Translations under genes and position numbers: made by a program
DNA from: Klebsiella pneumoniae
Lineage (GTDB): Bacteria > Desulfobacterota > Binatia > UBA12015
Direction: 5' to 3'
Assembly: GCA_945872365.1 (NCBI GenBank)
Contig: CAMBZJ010000023.1
Span: 1 to 50,032, forward strand
DNA: 50,032 nucleotides
Notes under the pieces: generated by a model
What the model saw: the letters and a program-made list of their open reading frames with translations, nothing else
What the model was told of the DNA's origin: nothing
Database searches by the model: none
In this document: positions 41,366 to 49,814 of the stretch, one piece after another
How positions within the stretch are numbered: position 1 is the stretch's first letter
Layout of the letters: each line of letters opens with the position of its first letter

Positions 41366-42199
41366 TCAGCCGTTCGACGGAGCCGCCCCGTCGCGCCGGA
41401 CGAGGTTTCCCGGGATGTGCTGGCCCAGGTCGACGTAACTCTGGCGGGCGAGCTCGACGAGTTCGTTCTCGATCTCGACCGTGAAGCGCTCGAGTCCGTC
41501 TTCCGTGGCAGCGCTCGCCGGCACCTCGAAGGGGCCCCGAAGGTAGTAGCGGATCACGTTGAAGGGCAGGGGGACGGCCATCCGGTCCCAGGTCGGGAGC
41601 CGCAGGCAGCGCTTGTACCAGGTGCGAGCGAGGATGATCGGGCGGTCGCATTCCCGGGCGATCACGACCCCGCCGGTCTTCATGCGGTAGGCCGGTCCCT
41701 TCGAGCCGTCCACCGTGATGCCGTAGATCACGCGGCGATGGCTGCGCATGTGGTCGATCATGTCGCGCAGCACGCCCTCGCGACGCCTCGACTTGCCGGT
41801 CGTCGATCCGCCGCGGAAGACGACGAAGCCGCACATCGCGAGCATCCGGGCGATGAGATCGCCCGACTCGCCGAGGCTCGCGAGCGTCTGCGCGGGGAAA
41901 CCGACCCAGCAGTAACCGAAGGCGACGGTCATCACCTCCTCGTGCCAGAGAAGTCCGACCGCGCCGTCGCGGTCCTCGATGATCGAGCGCAGGCGGGCGA
42001 ACTCGTCGATGCCCTCGACCCGGCTCGTGCTCCAGACGAACCGCATGTACCCCATGTAGAGGTGCGGGACCAAGATGGTCGCCAGTCGAGAGAGCCGCCG
42101 CGAGAAGACCGGCCGGATGCGCTCGCGCCAGAAGTTCGCGACCGGACCGCGCTGTCGTGGCGGGCGTCGTCGCGCCGTCGGATCCGGTGCCTCGTCCAT
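41366..42199 (-). CDS. DUF374/lysophospholipid-acyltransferase-like protein
   Basis: The 277-residue protein matches the DUF374 acyltransferase family: LLWHEEVMTVAFGY near the start (H-x4-D-like site as WHEE), VVFRGGSTTGKSRRREGVLRDMI and GITVDGSKGPAYRMKTGGVVIAREC. The N-terminal half has a hydrophobic region at about residues 40-55. DUF374 members are inner-membrane-associated enzymes that transfer acyl groups, some to lipid A-related lipids, but the substrate here is unknown. The start is ATG 42199. It lies downstream of a carotenoid-oxygenase gene on the same strand, about 55 bases away. Confidence 0.85.
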   Translation of the reverse strand: MDEAPDPTARRRPPRQRGPVANFWRERIRPVFSRRLSRLATILVPHLYMGYMRFVWSTSRVEGIDEFARLRSIIEDRDGAVGLLWHEEVMTVAFGYCWVGFPAQTLASLGESGDLIARMLAMCGFVVFRGGSTTGKSRRREGVLRDMIDHMRSHRRVIYGITVDGSKGPAYRMKTGGVVIARECDRPIILARTWYKRCLRLPTWDRMAVPLPFNVIRYYLRGPFEVPASAATEDGLERFTVEIENELVELARQSYVDLGQHIPGNLVRRDGAAPSNG

Positions 42200-42254
42200 C
42201 GTTCGTCTCGCCGGGGCCGGATCGAAGGCCGGACCCGGCGGGGTCGCCGTTTCC

Positions 42255-43748
42255 CTAAGCGCCGCCCCCCGGTACCCAGACCCCGTGGAAACCGTAGGGA
42301 ATGCGCCGTGGCAATTCGATCTCGGCCACCGGGCCGCCGTTCAGATCGAGGGCGGGCAGGATCGCGAGCGTGCTGCGACCGTCGCGATGGTCGTAGACGT
42401 AAGTGAACAGCCAGCCGTTTCCCTCGCCCTCGCCGCCCGGCACGAAGAAGGGCTCGCCCGCGTGCCGGGTCGCGCCGGGATCCCAGAGCGACACCCGCCC
42501 GGTCTCGTAGTCGATGCAGCCGGTTCCGCCGAAGTCGACGGTGTTCGGGTTCGTGCGGGTCACCGAGTACCAGCCGTAGCGGTGGCGGCGCCCGGTGAAA
42601 CGCCGGTCGCCCTGGGGCAGTTCGAAGGGCTCGGTGGTGACGACTTCGTCCCGGAAGCTCATCGGGCTGCTACCGGTATCGATGCGCCAGCGCCGCAGGT
42701 CGCCCTGGCTGTCCTTCAGGTCGTCGTTCGTGAACATGTCGGGGTGGCGGCAGACGTCGACGACCACCTCGTTGCCGTCGCGGTAGGCGTTGAGCGAGTG
42801 GAACACGTAGCAGTTCTCGATCTCGACCCAGCGGATGTCCGAGGTGCGGCCGCCGAGCGGCATGATGCCGACGCGGGTGCCGTAGTCGGGCTGCCAGTGG
42901 AACGGGTTCAGCGCGCCGGCGATCGCGTCGTCGAGCGAGAAGAGCACCGGGCACTCCCAGAAGACGACGTCGCGCTCGGTGATCGCGAAGGAGTGCATCA
43001 TGGTGGTCGCGCGAACGTCGACCTTCTCGCTCGAGATCACCCGGCCGCTCGCGTCGGCGACCGAGTAGGTGAGAAAGGGGTCGAAGAACCAGTAGCCGAA
43101 GTAGTGCAGGTGCCCGGTCGTCGGGTCGACCTGGGGGTGTGCGGTGAAGGAGGTCTTCAGGCGCCCACCGAAGTCGTAGACGCCCTTGGTCGACAAGTCC
43201 CTCGGGTCGATCTCGTAGGGAAAGCCGACCTCGCCCGACGTCAGCAGCTTCCCGCCGTGCCAGATGGTGCTCACGTTGCTCTGGTTCGCACCGCCGACCG
43301 GCGGCGTGCTTGGGTCGCCGAAGCTGATGCCCTGCTGGTAGAGCAGCGTCTGGACGTAGCGGTTGCGATACCAGAGCGCCTTGCCGTCGGCGATGCGCAC
43401 GCCGTGGATCATGCCGTCGCCGAAGAACCAGTGCGGCGAATCCGCCTTCTGCGGGTTTGACCCGTTGCGCACGTAGAGGCCGTCGAGTCCGGCAGGGATG
43501 CGGCCGCGGATGCGCAGGTCGAAGGCGTCGATTTCGTCGGCGACCGGCGCGTAGTCGGCCTGGAGCCACCAGGGCCTCGCCGGATCATGGGCCTCGACGG
43601 CCGAGCCGCTCGACGTGTCGCCGCACGCGGCCATCAGCCCCGAGGGCAGGGCTACGCCGGCCGCGAGCAGCGCCGAATGCTGCAGGAAGGCCCTGCGCCC
43701 GAGAGGCGGGCCAGGGAGCGGGGCGTTGAATCTGGGGCTGCGCTGCAT
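42255..43748 (-). CDS. Tat-exported carotenoid-oxygenase family lipoprotein
   Basis: This is a 497-residue carotenoid cleavage oxygenase of the beta-propeller fold. All four iron-binding histidines are present: His204 (TAHPQ), His252 (MMHSF), His317 (VFHSL) and His488 (GFHGVW). The first 42 residues contain a twin-Arg motif (GRRAFLQ) and a hydrophobic core. They end LMAAC-GD, a Tat signal and probable lipoprotein anchor at Cys42. Most such enzymes are cytosolic, so a membrane or periplasmic location is notable. Possible substrates are carotenoids or, as in related enzymes, stilbenes. ATG 43748 is preceded by GGAGG. It is divergent from rnr. Confidence 0.86.
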   Translation of the reverse strand: MQRSPRFNAPLPGPPLGRRAFLQHSALLAAGVALPSGLMAACGDTSSGSAVEAHDPARPWWLQADYAPVADEIDAFDLRIRGRIPAGLDGLYVRNGSNPQKADSPHWFFGDGMIHGVRIADGKALWYRNRYVQTLLYQQGISFGDPSTPPVGGANQSNVSTIWHGGKLLTSGEVGFPYEIDPRDLSTKGVYDFGGRLKTSFTAHPQVDPTTGHLHYFGYWFFDPFLTYSVADASGRVISSEKVDVRATTMMHSFAITERDVVFWECPVLFSLDDAIAGALNPFHWQPDYGTRVGIMPLGGRTSDIRWVEIENCYVFHSLNAYRDGNEVVVDVCRHPDMFTNDDLKDSQGDLRRWRIDTGSSPMSFRDEVVTTEPFELPQGDRRFTGRRHRYGWYSVTRTNPNTVDFGGTGCIDYETGRVSLWDPGATRHAGEPFFVPGGEGEGNGWLFTYVYDHRDGRSTLAILPALDLNGGPVAEIELPRRIPYGFHGVWVPGGGA

Positions 43749-44000
43749 CGAAGACCTCCGTGTCCGTTTCCGTCGGCGTCCCGCAGGTGGGACCGGCGCA
43801 AGATCGGCCGAGGTGCCGGCCCCTGTCAAGCCGGAGGATTCCCGGGGCGTCTGGCGGCTGCGTCGCCGGCGCCGGCAGCAGGGCGGCTGGGCGGTGCCCC
43901 GTGCGCCTTCGGCCTGCCCGCTCGGAGGGTCGCGCTCGATAGCCCACCCGTGCCGACCTGCGCGTCGCGAATGCGATGGACGGTTGCTAGGAAGCGACGC

Positions 44001-46514
44001 ATGCGGCCGCCGCGCGCATCCGATCCCCCCGCGGTCGCCATGCTCGCCGTTCTCGAGCGGGCGGCGCCGCGACCGCTCTCGCTGCGCGAGATCGCCGAGA
44101 GGCTGGGGCTCGAGCGCTTCGATCCGCGTCTCCTGCAGGCGGGGCTCGACGTGCAGGTCGCCGAACGTCGGCTGCGTCGCATCGGCAAGAACCGCTACCA
44201 GTGGCTCGCCGAGCGCCTGCCGCGGGACCGAGGCGGCTTCGTCCCCGATCGGGGCGTTCGTCCGCGGGGTGACGCCCTGCGTGCCGACCGCGACCGGGTC
44301 GATCGCCGGCGGGTCGCCCCCGCCGATCCCGCCGGGCCCCGCGGCCGGATCGAGCGTCGGGGGCCGATCGCCCCGGCCGCCGCCGCCGGTCCGGCCGCGC
44401 CTTCGGTGACCGGGCGCTACTCTCGGGTGAGAGCGGGCTTCGGTTTCGTCGCGCCCGAGGGGGCAGCGCGGGAGCGCTTCCCGACCGACGTGTTCGTGCC
44501 CGAGGGGATGGAGGGGAGCGCGCTGCACGGCGACCGGGTCCGGGTCGAGGTGCTGCGCCTCGATCCCGGCACGTCGCGTGCGAGCGGCCGCATCGCCGAG
44601 GTCGTCGAGTCGGGCGTCGACCGCGTGATTGGCGTCCTGGAGAATGGACGGCACGGAAGTGCCGCGGAGCCGGCGGCGCGCCGCGCGCGTCGTGCGGCGC
44701 GACCCGGTCCCGAACCGGAGCGCCGCTGGTGGCTAGCCCCGCAGAGCGACCTGCTGCCGGTGGTGTCGATCGAAGGCGGTATGGAACCGAGCGCCTTCGA
44801 TGCGGGAAAACTCGCGGTGGTGCGGCTGACGCGCCGCCCCGGTCCCGTGCGCGGTGCGGCCGGCGAACTTGAGCAGGTGCTCGGCGATGCCGAGGATCCC
44901 GACGTGCAGTTTCTCACGATCGCGCTCGAGCACGGACTGCGGATCGACTTTCCGCCGGAGGTCGAGGCGGAGTGCTCCGGTCTCCCGGCCGACCCGCACC
45001 CCGAGGACCTGCGCGACCGCGAGGACCTGCGCGACCTGCCCTTCGTCACGATCGACGGCGAGAGCGCGCGCGACTTCGACGACGCGGTCTGCCTCGAACC
45101 CGCGCCCGGCGGCGCCCACCGGCTGCGGGTGGCGATCGCGGACGTGGCGCACCACGTCCGGCCCGGCAGCGCGCTCGACGCCGAGGCTCGTGCGCGCGGA
45201 ACCAGCGTCTACTTCCCCGACCGTGCGATCCCGATGCTGCCGGAGGCCCTCTCGAACGGCCTGTGCTCCCTCGTGCCGGGCCGCGACCGGCTGGTCCTGG
45301 TCGCCGACCTGCTGCTCGACCGGCGCGGTCTCAGGAAATCCGCGCGCTTCCACCGCGGCGTGATTCGCAGCCGTGCACGCCTCACCTACGGCCAAGTCGC
45401 GGCGGTCCTGTCCTCGACCGACACCCGGGAAATCGAGGAGCAGCGCGAGGCGCTCGCCGACCTGCTGCCGCAACTGCAGCGGATGCGCGACCTGATGCGC
45501 GTCCTCTACCGCCGTCGCATCGACGCCGGCTCGCTCGACCTCGACCTGCCCGAAGCGCTCGTCGACCTCTCGGAGGAAGGACGCAGCGTCGGCGTGCGCC
45601 TCTCGGTGCGCAACGACGCGCACCGGATCATCGAGGAGATGATGCTCGAGGCGAACCAGGCGGTCGCCCTCCACCTCGGCGAGGCGGGCCTGCCGTTCCC
45701 CTACCGGATCCACGAGCCTCCCGACGCAGTCGACGTCGTCGAGTTGAACGAACTGCTGGGCGCTTTCGGGGCGAGCGTCGAGTTCGACGAGGAGGCGGGG
45801 CCACGCCCACGCGACGTGCAGCGCGCGCTCGTCGCGCTCGACGGCCACCGGCTCTCGCGCGTGCTTTCCCGGCAGGTGCTGCGCACGCTCAAGCAGGCGG
45901 AATACTCGACCGTGAACCGCGGGCACTTCGGGCTCGCGTTCGCGACCTATTGCCACTTCACCTCGCCGATCCGCCGCTACCCGGACCTGTTGGTGCACCG
46001 TCAACTCGGAGCGCTGCTCGACGGAGCGGCCGAGGACGCACGCGGGCTCGGTGCCGAGATGGCGGAGAGCGCTCGCACGAGTTCCGAGCGGGAGCGCGCG
46101 GCCGTGGCCGCCGAGCGCGCCATGCTCGATCTGAAGAAGGCCGAGTTCATGCTCGACCACCTGCTCGAACCGGCGGATGCGACCGTCGTCTCCGTCGCCC
46201 GGGCGGGGGCCTGGGCGGAACTCGACGCCTGGCCGATCGAGGGCCGCATCGACACGGAACGGCTCCCGGAACCCTTCGAATTCGATCCGCGCAGCCGCGC
46301 CCTCGTCGGCGTGCGCACCGGGGCGCGCCTGCGGCTCGGCGACCGGCTGCGCGTCGAGGCGACCGACGTCTCCCTGCGCCGCCGTCGGATCGGCTTCGCC
46401 GTGCTCGAGCACCTAGGGCCGCCGGGCGGGATCGAAGGCGCCGGGCCATCCGAGCAGGGCCGCGGCGGCGTGCGGCGGCGCGCCGGGCGACGCCAAGCCG
46501 GCCGAGGGCGTTGA
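44001..46514 (+). CDS. rnr: ribonuclease R (3'-5' exoribonuclease)
   Basis: This 837-residue RNase R has an N-terminal winged-helix-like part (LSLREIAERLGLERF), a basic linker, a cold-shock-like domain (GRYSRVRAGFGFVAPEG), the RNB catalytic domain and an S1 domain. The active-site acids are in GESARDFDDAV (Asp358-Ala362), and RIHEPPD and YCHFTSPIRRYPDLLVHRQLG mark the RNB core. It degrades structured RNA. ATG 44001 (MRPPRASD) follows AGGAAG at a good distance; ATG 43971 is an alternative without a ribosome site. The long Arg/Pro linker after residue 70 is richer than in many RNase R proteins. Confidence 0.93.
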   Translation: MRPPRASDPPAVAMLAVLERAAPRPLSLREIAERLGLERFDPRLLQAGLDVQVAERRLRRIGKNRYQWLAERLPRDRGGFVPDRGVRPRGDALRADRDRVDRRRVAPADPAGPRGRIERRGPIAPAAAAGPAAPSVTGRYSRVRAGFGFVAPEGAARERFPTDVFVPEGMEGSALHGDRVRVEVLRLDPGTSRASGRIAEVVESGVDRVIGVLENGRHGSAAEPAARRARRAARPGPEPERRWWLAPQSDLLPVVSIEGGMEPSAFDAGKLAVVRLTRRPGPVRGAAGELEQVLGDAEDPDVQFLTIALEHGLRIDFPPEVEAECSGLPADPHPEDLRDREDLRDLPFVTIDGESARDFDDAVCLEPAPGGAHRLRVAIADVAHHVRPGSALDAEARARGTSVYFPDRAIPMLPEALSNGLCSLVPGRDRLVLVADLLLDRRGLRKSARFHRGVIRSRARLTYGQVAAVLSSTDTREIEEQREALADLLPQLQRMRDLMRVLYRRRIDAGSLDLDLPEALVDLSEEGRSVGVRLSVRNDAHRIIEEMMLEANQAVALHLGEAGLPFPYRIHEPPDAVDVVELNELLGAFGASVEFDEEAGPRPRDVQRALVALDGHRLSRVLSRQVLRTLKQAEYSTVNRGHFGLAFATYCHFTSPIRRYPDLLVHRQLGALLDGAAEDARGLGAEMAESARTSSERERAAVAAERAMLDLKKAEFMLDHLLEPADATVVSVARAGAWAELDAWPIEGRIDTERLPEPFEFDPRSRALVGVRTGARLRLGDRLRVEATDVSLRRRRIGFAVLEHLGPPGGIEGAGPSEQGRGGVRRRAGRRQAGRGR

Positions 46515-46515
46515 C

Positions 46516-47310
46516 CTAGCGCTTGGGCACGTCGCGGAAGGTGTTGACCACGCTCTCGAGTTCGACGGTCCCGCGCCGCACCGCCTCGACATGGGCGCGC
46601 AATCGGTCGGCGACCCCCGCGAGCGCATCGATGGAACCCGCGGAGTCCGTACCCACCGTCGAACGCAGCCGCCCGAGTTCGGCCGTCATCTCGGCCAGAT
46701 CGGCGTCCGCGGCCGTGGTCTCGGCGAGGATCCGGTGCGAGTGATCGAGGGCGCTCGTGGTGAACTTCTGTGCCTTCAGACGGGCACGGTACGCGGTGAC
46801 TGAGCGGCCGAGCAGGTCGGCCACCGCCGCGGCGAAGGCCGCTTCCTCGCTGCTCCAGGCCCGTGCTGGTCCGACGTGCTCGGCACAGATGATGCCCACC
46901 ATCCGGCCGTGCTGGCGGATCGGGACGTCGAGCATGGCGGTGATGCCGAGCGGCTTCAGGTAGCCCTCGGTGAACTCGGAGGTCTTGGGGTCGGATCGCG
47001 CGTCGTCCGCCACGACGGCGCGTTCGGTGTCGAGCGCCGCGAAGTAGCGCGGATAGGTCGCGCGGTCGAGTGTGATCTCTTCCCCTTCGTCCGGATGGAT
47101 GCTGTCGACGAGCTTCCGGCAGCGGACCGCCTGCCGGTCGGCTTCGAACATCCAGACTCCGGCGCGCGCGACGCGCAGGCCGTCGACGACAGCCTTGAGC
47201 GCGATGCGTTCGCTCTCCTCGAGGGCACCATCGTCGATCGACGGGCTCGTCGACACGTCGAGAAGAAGCGCTTCGAGTCGCGCCGGGAGCATGAGGCGCC
47301 GGAGGGGCAT
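46516..47310 (-). CDS. GAF-domain sensor protein
   Basis: The 264-residue cytoplasmic protein has a GAF domain at about residues 15-165. Supporting segments are VARAGVWMFEADRQAVRCRKLVDSIHPDEGEEI, YFAALDTERAVVADDARSD, PIRQHGRMVGIICAEHVGPARAWSSEEAAFAAAVADLL. The C-terminal half is helical and may be a coiled coil (ALDHSHRILAETTAADADLAEMTAELGRLR). There is no output domain such as kinase, GGDEF or helix-turn-helix, so it may report to a partner protein. The coil's size hints at dimerisation. It stops two bases after rnr ends on the opposite strand. A good promoter lies upstream. Confidence 0.78.
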   Translation of the reverse strand: MPLRRLMLPARLEALLLDVSTSPSIDDGALEESERIALKAVVDGLRVARAGVWMFEADRQAVRCRKLVDSIHPDEGEEITLDRATYPRYFAALDTERAVVADDARSDPKTSEFTEGYLKPLGITAMLDVPIRQHGRMVGIICAEHVGPARAWSSEEAAFAAAVADLLGRSVTAYRARLKAQKFTTSALDHSHRILAETTAADADLAEMTAELGRLRSTVGTDSAGSIDALAGVADRLRAHVEAVRRGTVELESVVNTFRDVPKR

Positions 47311-47356
47311 GATGGGGTTACTTCGTTCGAAGAGGAGAGGTTGCGTACGGATAGGA

Positions 47357-47386
47357 AGTTTAGAGGGCCGAGGTCGCCGATGTCAA
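47357..47386 (-). promoter_or_regulatory. promoter of the GAF-domain gene
   Basis: On the minus strand, TTGACA (47386-47381), 18 bases and TAAACT (47362-47357). It lies about 50 bases before the ATG at 47310 and is the third TTGACA-N18 arrangement in this window. Confidence 0.6.
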
Positions 47387-47535
47387 CGAAATTACGACGG
47401 ATTTCGGCTGTCACCGTGCTCGATTCGAAGGCATGAACTCCGTCCCGGATACGGTATGTATCGTCCGCGTTTCGCTCTGTTTCCTCCGCATCCGCAGGGG
47501 GCACCGACGTGGTCGGTCGGACCTCGCGCTCACCG

Positions 47536-48765
47536 TCACGCTGGTCGCTTCGGGGTGCTCCGCGGCGCGCGAATCCGCGCGGGGACGCGCGTGCGCGTGG
47601 TGGATCGCCCGGGCGAGTCGCGGCCCGTCGGCGGAACATTTGCCTCCTGGGCATCGAGGCAGAGCAGGTCGAAGGGCGCGTGCGCCGGACGTGCGAGCAG
47701 CCGCGCGCGCGCGATCTGCACCGCATGCGATCCGAGATCGCAGCCGATCCAGCGCCGGCCGAGCTGTTCCGCGACGGCGAGCGTCGTGCCGGAACCGCAG
47801 AAGAAGTCGGCGACCAGGTCCCCTTCCTCCGAAGACGCGGCGAGAATGCGGCGCAGCAACTTCTCCGGCTTCTGCGTCGGGTACCCGGTGGATTCGGCGA
47901 TGATCGGCGAGTTGGCGGCCATCGAGGGGCAGTCGGTCCAGACGCTGCCGACGAGCCTTCCTTGGTCGGCCCAGTAGACGTAGCGCCGCCCGTTCACGAT
48001 CCGCTCGCGGAACCGGCGGCCGCCCTCGTCGGTGCGGTCGAAGTGCATCGCGCGGCTCGTCGCCGCAAAGGGCTCGCGCATTTCCGGCACTTTCGGGTGG
48101 AACGCGAAGTGCGGACCCTTGGCGTAACAGAGCAGGTCGTTGTGCTGCTGGCTCCAACGCCGCCGCCCCTTGGCGCCTGACCCGGTATGCCAGACGAGCC
48201 AGCCGCGCATCGCGTCGGCGCCGAAGATCTCGTCGAGGAGCAACCGGAGGTGCGCGACGGTGCGATGGTCGACGTGCACATAGAGGCTCCCGCGGTCGCT
48301 GAGCAGGGCCCGCATGAGTTCGAGGCGCGGCAGCATCATGTCGAGCCAGGACGCGATGGCGGAACCGCTCGTGGTCCCACCCCACGTGTCGCGGTACGCC
48401 GTACCTTGCGGCTTGGGTCCCCGTTGGACGGCGGCGCGCGAGAACCCGAACACGTTCCCGGTCGCAAACGGCGGGTCGAGGTAGATCAGGTCGATGCGCC
48501 CCGCGAACTCGCCGAGCAGTGCCGCCATCGCGGGAAGGTTGTCGCCGTGAATCAGCCGGTTGCGCCAGCGCCCGGGCGGATTGCGGCGGCGACCTTCGCC
48601 CGGGCGCGTCGCGCCGGCGGACGTGCGCTTCGCATCGCGAGCGAGGGTCCCGGACAAGCGTTCGACGGGGCGCAGCGGTTGCGCCTCGTCGATCGCCGCC
48701 TGCGCTCGTGCCCGGGCCGCGACTCTTCCCGGCCAGACGAGTTCGGGTCGCCCGGAATCGTTCAT
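47536..48765 (-). CDS. site-specific DNA methyltransferase (beta-class order)
   Basis: This 409-residue S-adenosylmethionine-dependent DNA methyltransferase has the catalytic motif DPPF at residues 97-100 (LIYLDPPFATG). The AdoMet-binding motif DFFCGSGTT follows, at about 320-328. This order (motif IV before motif I) and the DPPF variant fit an N6-adenine or N4-cytosine enzyme of the beta group. A preceding TYPTQKP-like stretch (STGYPTQKPEKLL) is typical. No restriction endonuclease is encoded beside it, so it may be an orphan epigenetic enzyme. The first 65 residues and the C-terminal 35 residues are extensions. It shares the minus strand with a GAF-domain gene and a PhyH-like gene. Confidence 0.85.
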   Translation of the reverse strand: MNDSGRPELVWPGRVAARARAQAAIDEAQPLRPVERLSGTLARDAKRTSAGATRPGEGRRRNPPGRWRNRLIHGDNLPAMAALLGEFAGRIDLIYLDPPFATGNVFGFSRAAVQRGPKPQGTAYRDTWGGTTSGSAIASWLDMMLPRLELMRALLSDRGSLYVHVDHRTVAHLRLLLDEIFGADAMRGWLVWHTGSGAKGRRRWSQQHNDLLCYAKGPHFAFHPKVPEMREPFAATSRAMHFDRTDEGGRRFRERIVNGRRYVYWADQGRLVGSVWTDCPSMAANSPIIAESTGYPTQKPEKLLRRILAASSEEGDLVADFFCGSGTTLAVAEQLGRRWIGCDLGSHAVQIARARLLARPAHAPFDLLCLDAQEANVPPTGRDSPGRSTTRTRVPARIRAPRSTPKRPA

Positions 48766-48798
48766 CCCGGCCGCCCGCCGCGATGCGGGCGGCTAGGG

Positions 48799-49689
48799 TC
48801 AGCGGTCCGCATCGCCCTTGTCCCCGCGGGTACCGCCGCGGCTGCCTGCGGCGGCGAGGTCACCGAGTCCGACGCTGGCTTCGGGGCCGGTTCGCCCGAG
48901 CAGGACGTCGAGCGGATCGCGCATGTCGTCGACGTAGCCCAGTGCGTAGGCACCGCGCGCGTAGCCCATCAGGCGCAGCAGGTCCTCGGGCAGGCCGCGC
49001 GCGACATCGGCGGGAACCGAGAGGTACTGGTTCTCCTCCTGGCGCAGCCAGCTCACGGCGTAGGTCAGGTTGAGTCCGCAGCGCGTCGCCTGCGACCGAT
49101 TGGCGCCGGCGCCGTGGTAGAGCGACCCCGTGTAGAGCAGCACCGACCCGCGCGGCATGGTCGCCGGCATCGTTTCCGCCGTTTCGAAGGCGAGCCCGTC
49201 CTCGCGGCGATGACTTCCCGGAACGAGGCGCGTTGCTCCGTTCTCCTCGGTGAAGTCGTCCATCGCCCAGATCGTGTTGCACTGAACCTCGTAGCCGTTC
49301 GGAAACGGAAAGAAGTCGAAGGCCCACTGGTCGCGGTGCACCGGCTGGGCCGGCTCCCCGGGGCCGATGGCGATCATCTGGGTCAGGTGGAGTTGCAGGC
49401 TCACCGCATGCGATAGGACGCGGCGGGCGGCATCGAGGACGAGCGGGTGCGTCACGAGTTCGCGCGACGCGGGCGAGCGGGCGACGAGTCCCCCCGTGCG
49501 CCGGGTGCGCTGGCCTGCGAAGTCGTCGGGTCCGACGGGTGTCGCACGCATCCACGGATCGAGTTCCGCGAGGATCCTCGCGATCAGTTCCGGGGGGGCG
49601 AGCCGCTCGACGACCGCGCAGCCAGCCTCGGCGAGCGCTGCCGCGACTTCCTCCCCGGAGGTGCTCGACGACAAGTGGGGGACGTCCAT
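48799..49689 (-). CDS. phytanoyl-CoA dioxygenase (PhyH) family protein
   Basis: This 296-residue Fe(II)/2-oxoglutarate-dependent oxygenase has the iron triad His118-x-Asp120 (VHRDQW) and His192 (GSLYHGAG). Arg203, in ATRCGLNLTY, is a likely 2-oxoglutarate contact. PhyH proteins hydroxylate a wide range of substrates, so the role is open. The C-terminus is Gly/Arg-rich and acidic. ATG 49689 follows AGGAG at a reasonable distance. The DNA methyltransferase gene follows on the same strand, 33 bases after its stop, so the two may be transcribed together. Confidence 0.86.
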   Translation of the reverse strand: MDVPHLSSSTSGEEVAAALAEAGCAVVERLAPPELIARILAELDPWMRATPVGPDDFAGQRTRRTGGLVARSPASRELVTHPLVLDAARRVLSHAVSLQLHLTQMIAIGPGEPAQPVHRDQWAFDFFPFPNGYEVQCNTIWAMDDFTEENGATRLVPGSHRREDGLAFETAETMPATMPRGSVLLYTGSLYHGAGANRSQATRCGLNLTYAVSWLRQEENQYLSVPADVARGLPEDLLRLMGYARGAYALGYVDDMRDPLDVLLGRTGPEASVGLGDLAAAGSRGGTRGDKGDADR

Positions 49690-49814
49690 CTCACGACTCC
49701 TTTCGCACCGGTACTCTTCGCGGATTGCGAGCGCCGCGCCAAGGGCGTAGCGTCGCGGCATTGCTGCTGTCGCCGATCGGCTCCATCTTGGCACCGACCG
49801 AGCACCGCGTGAGG

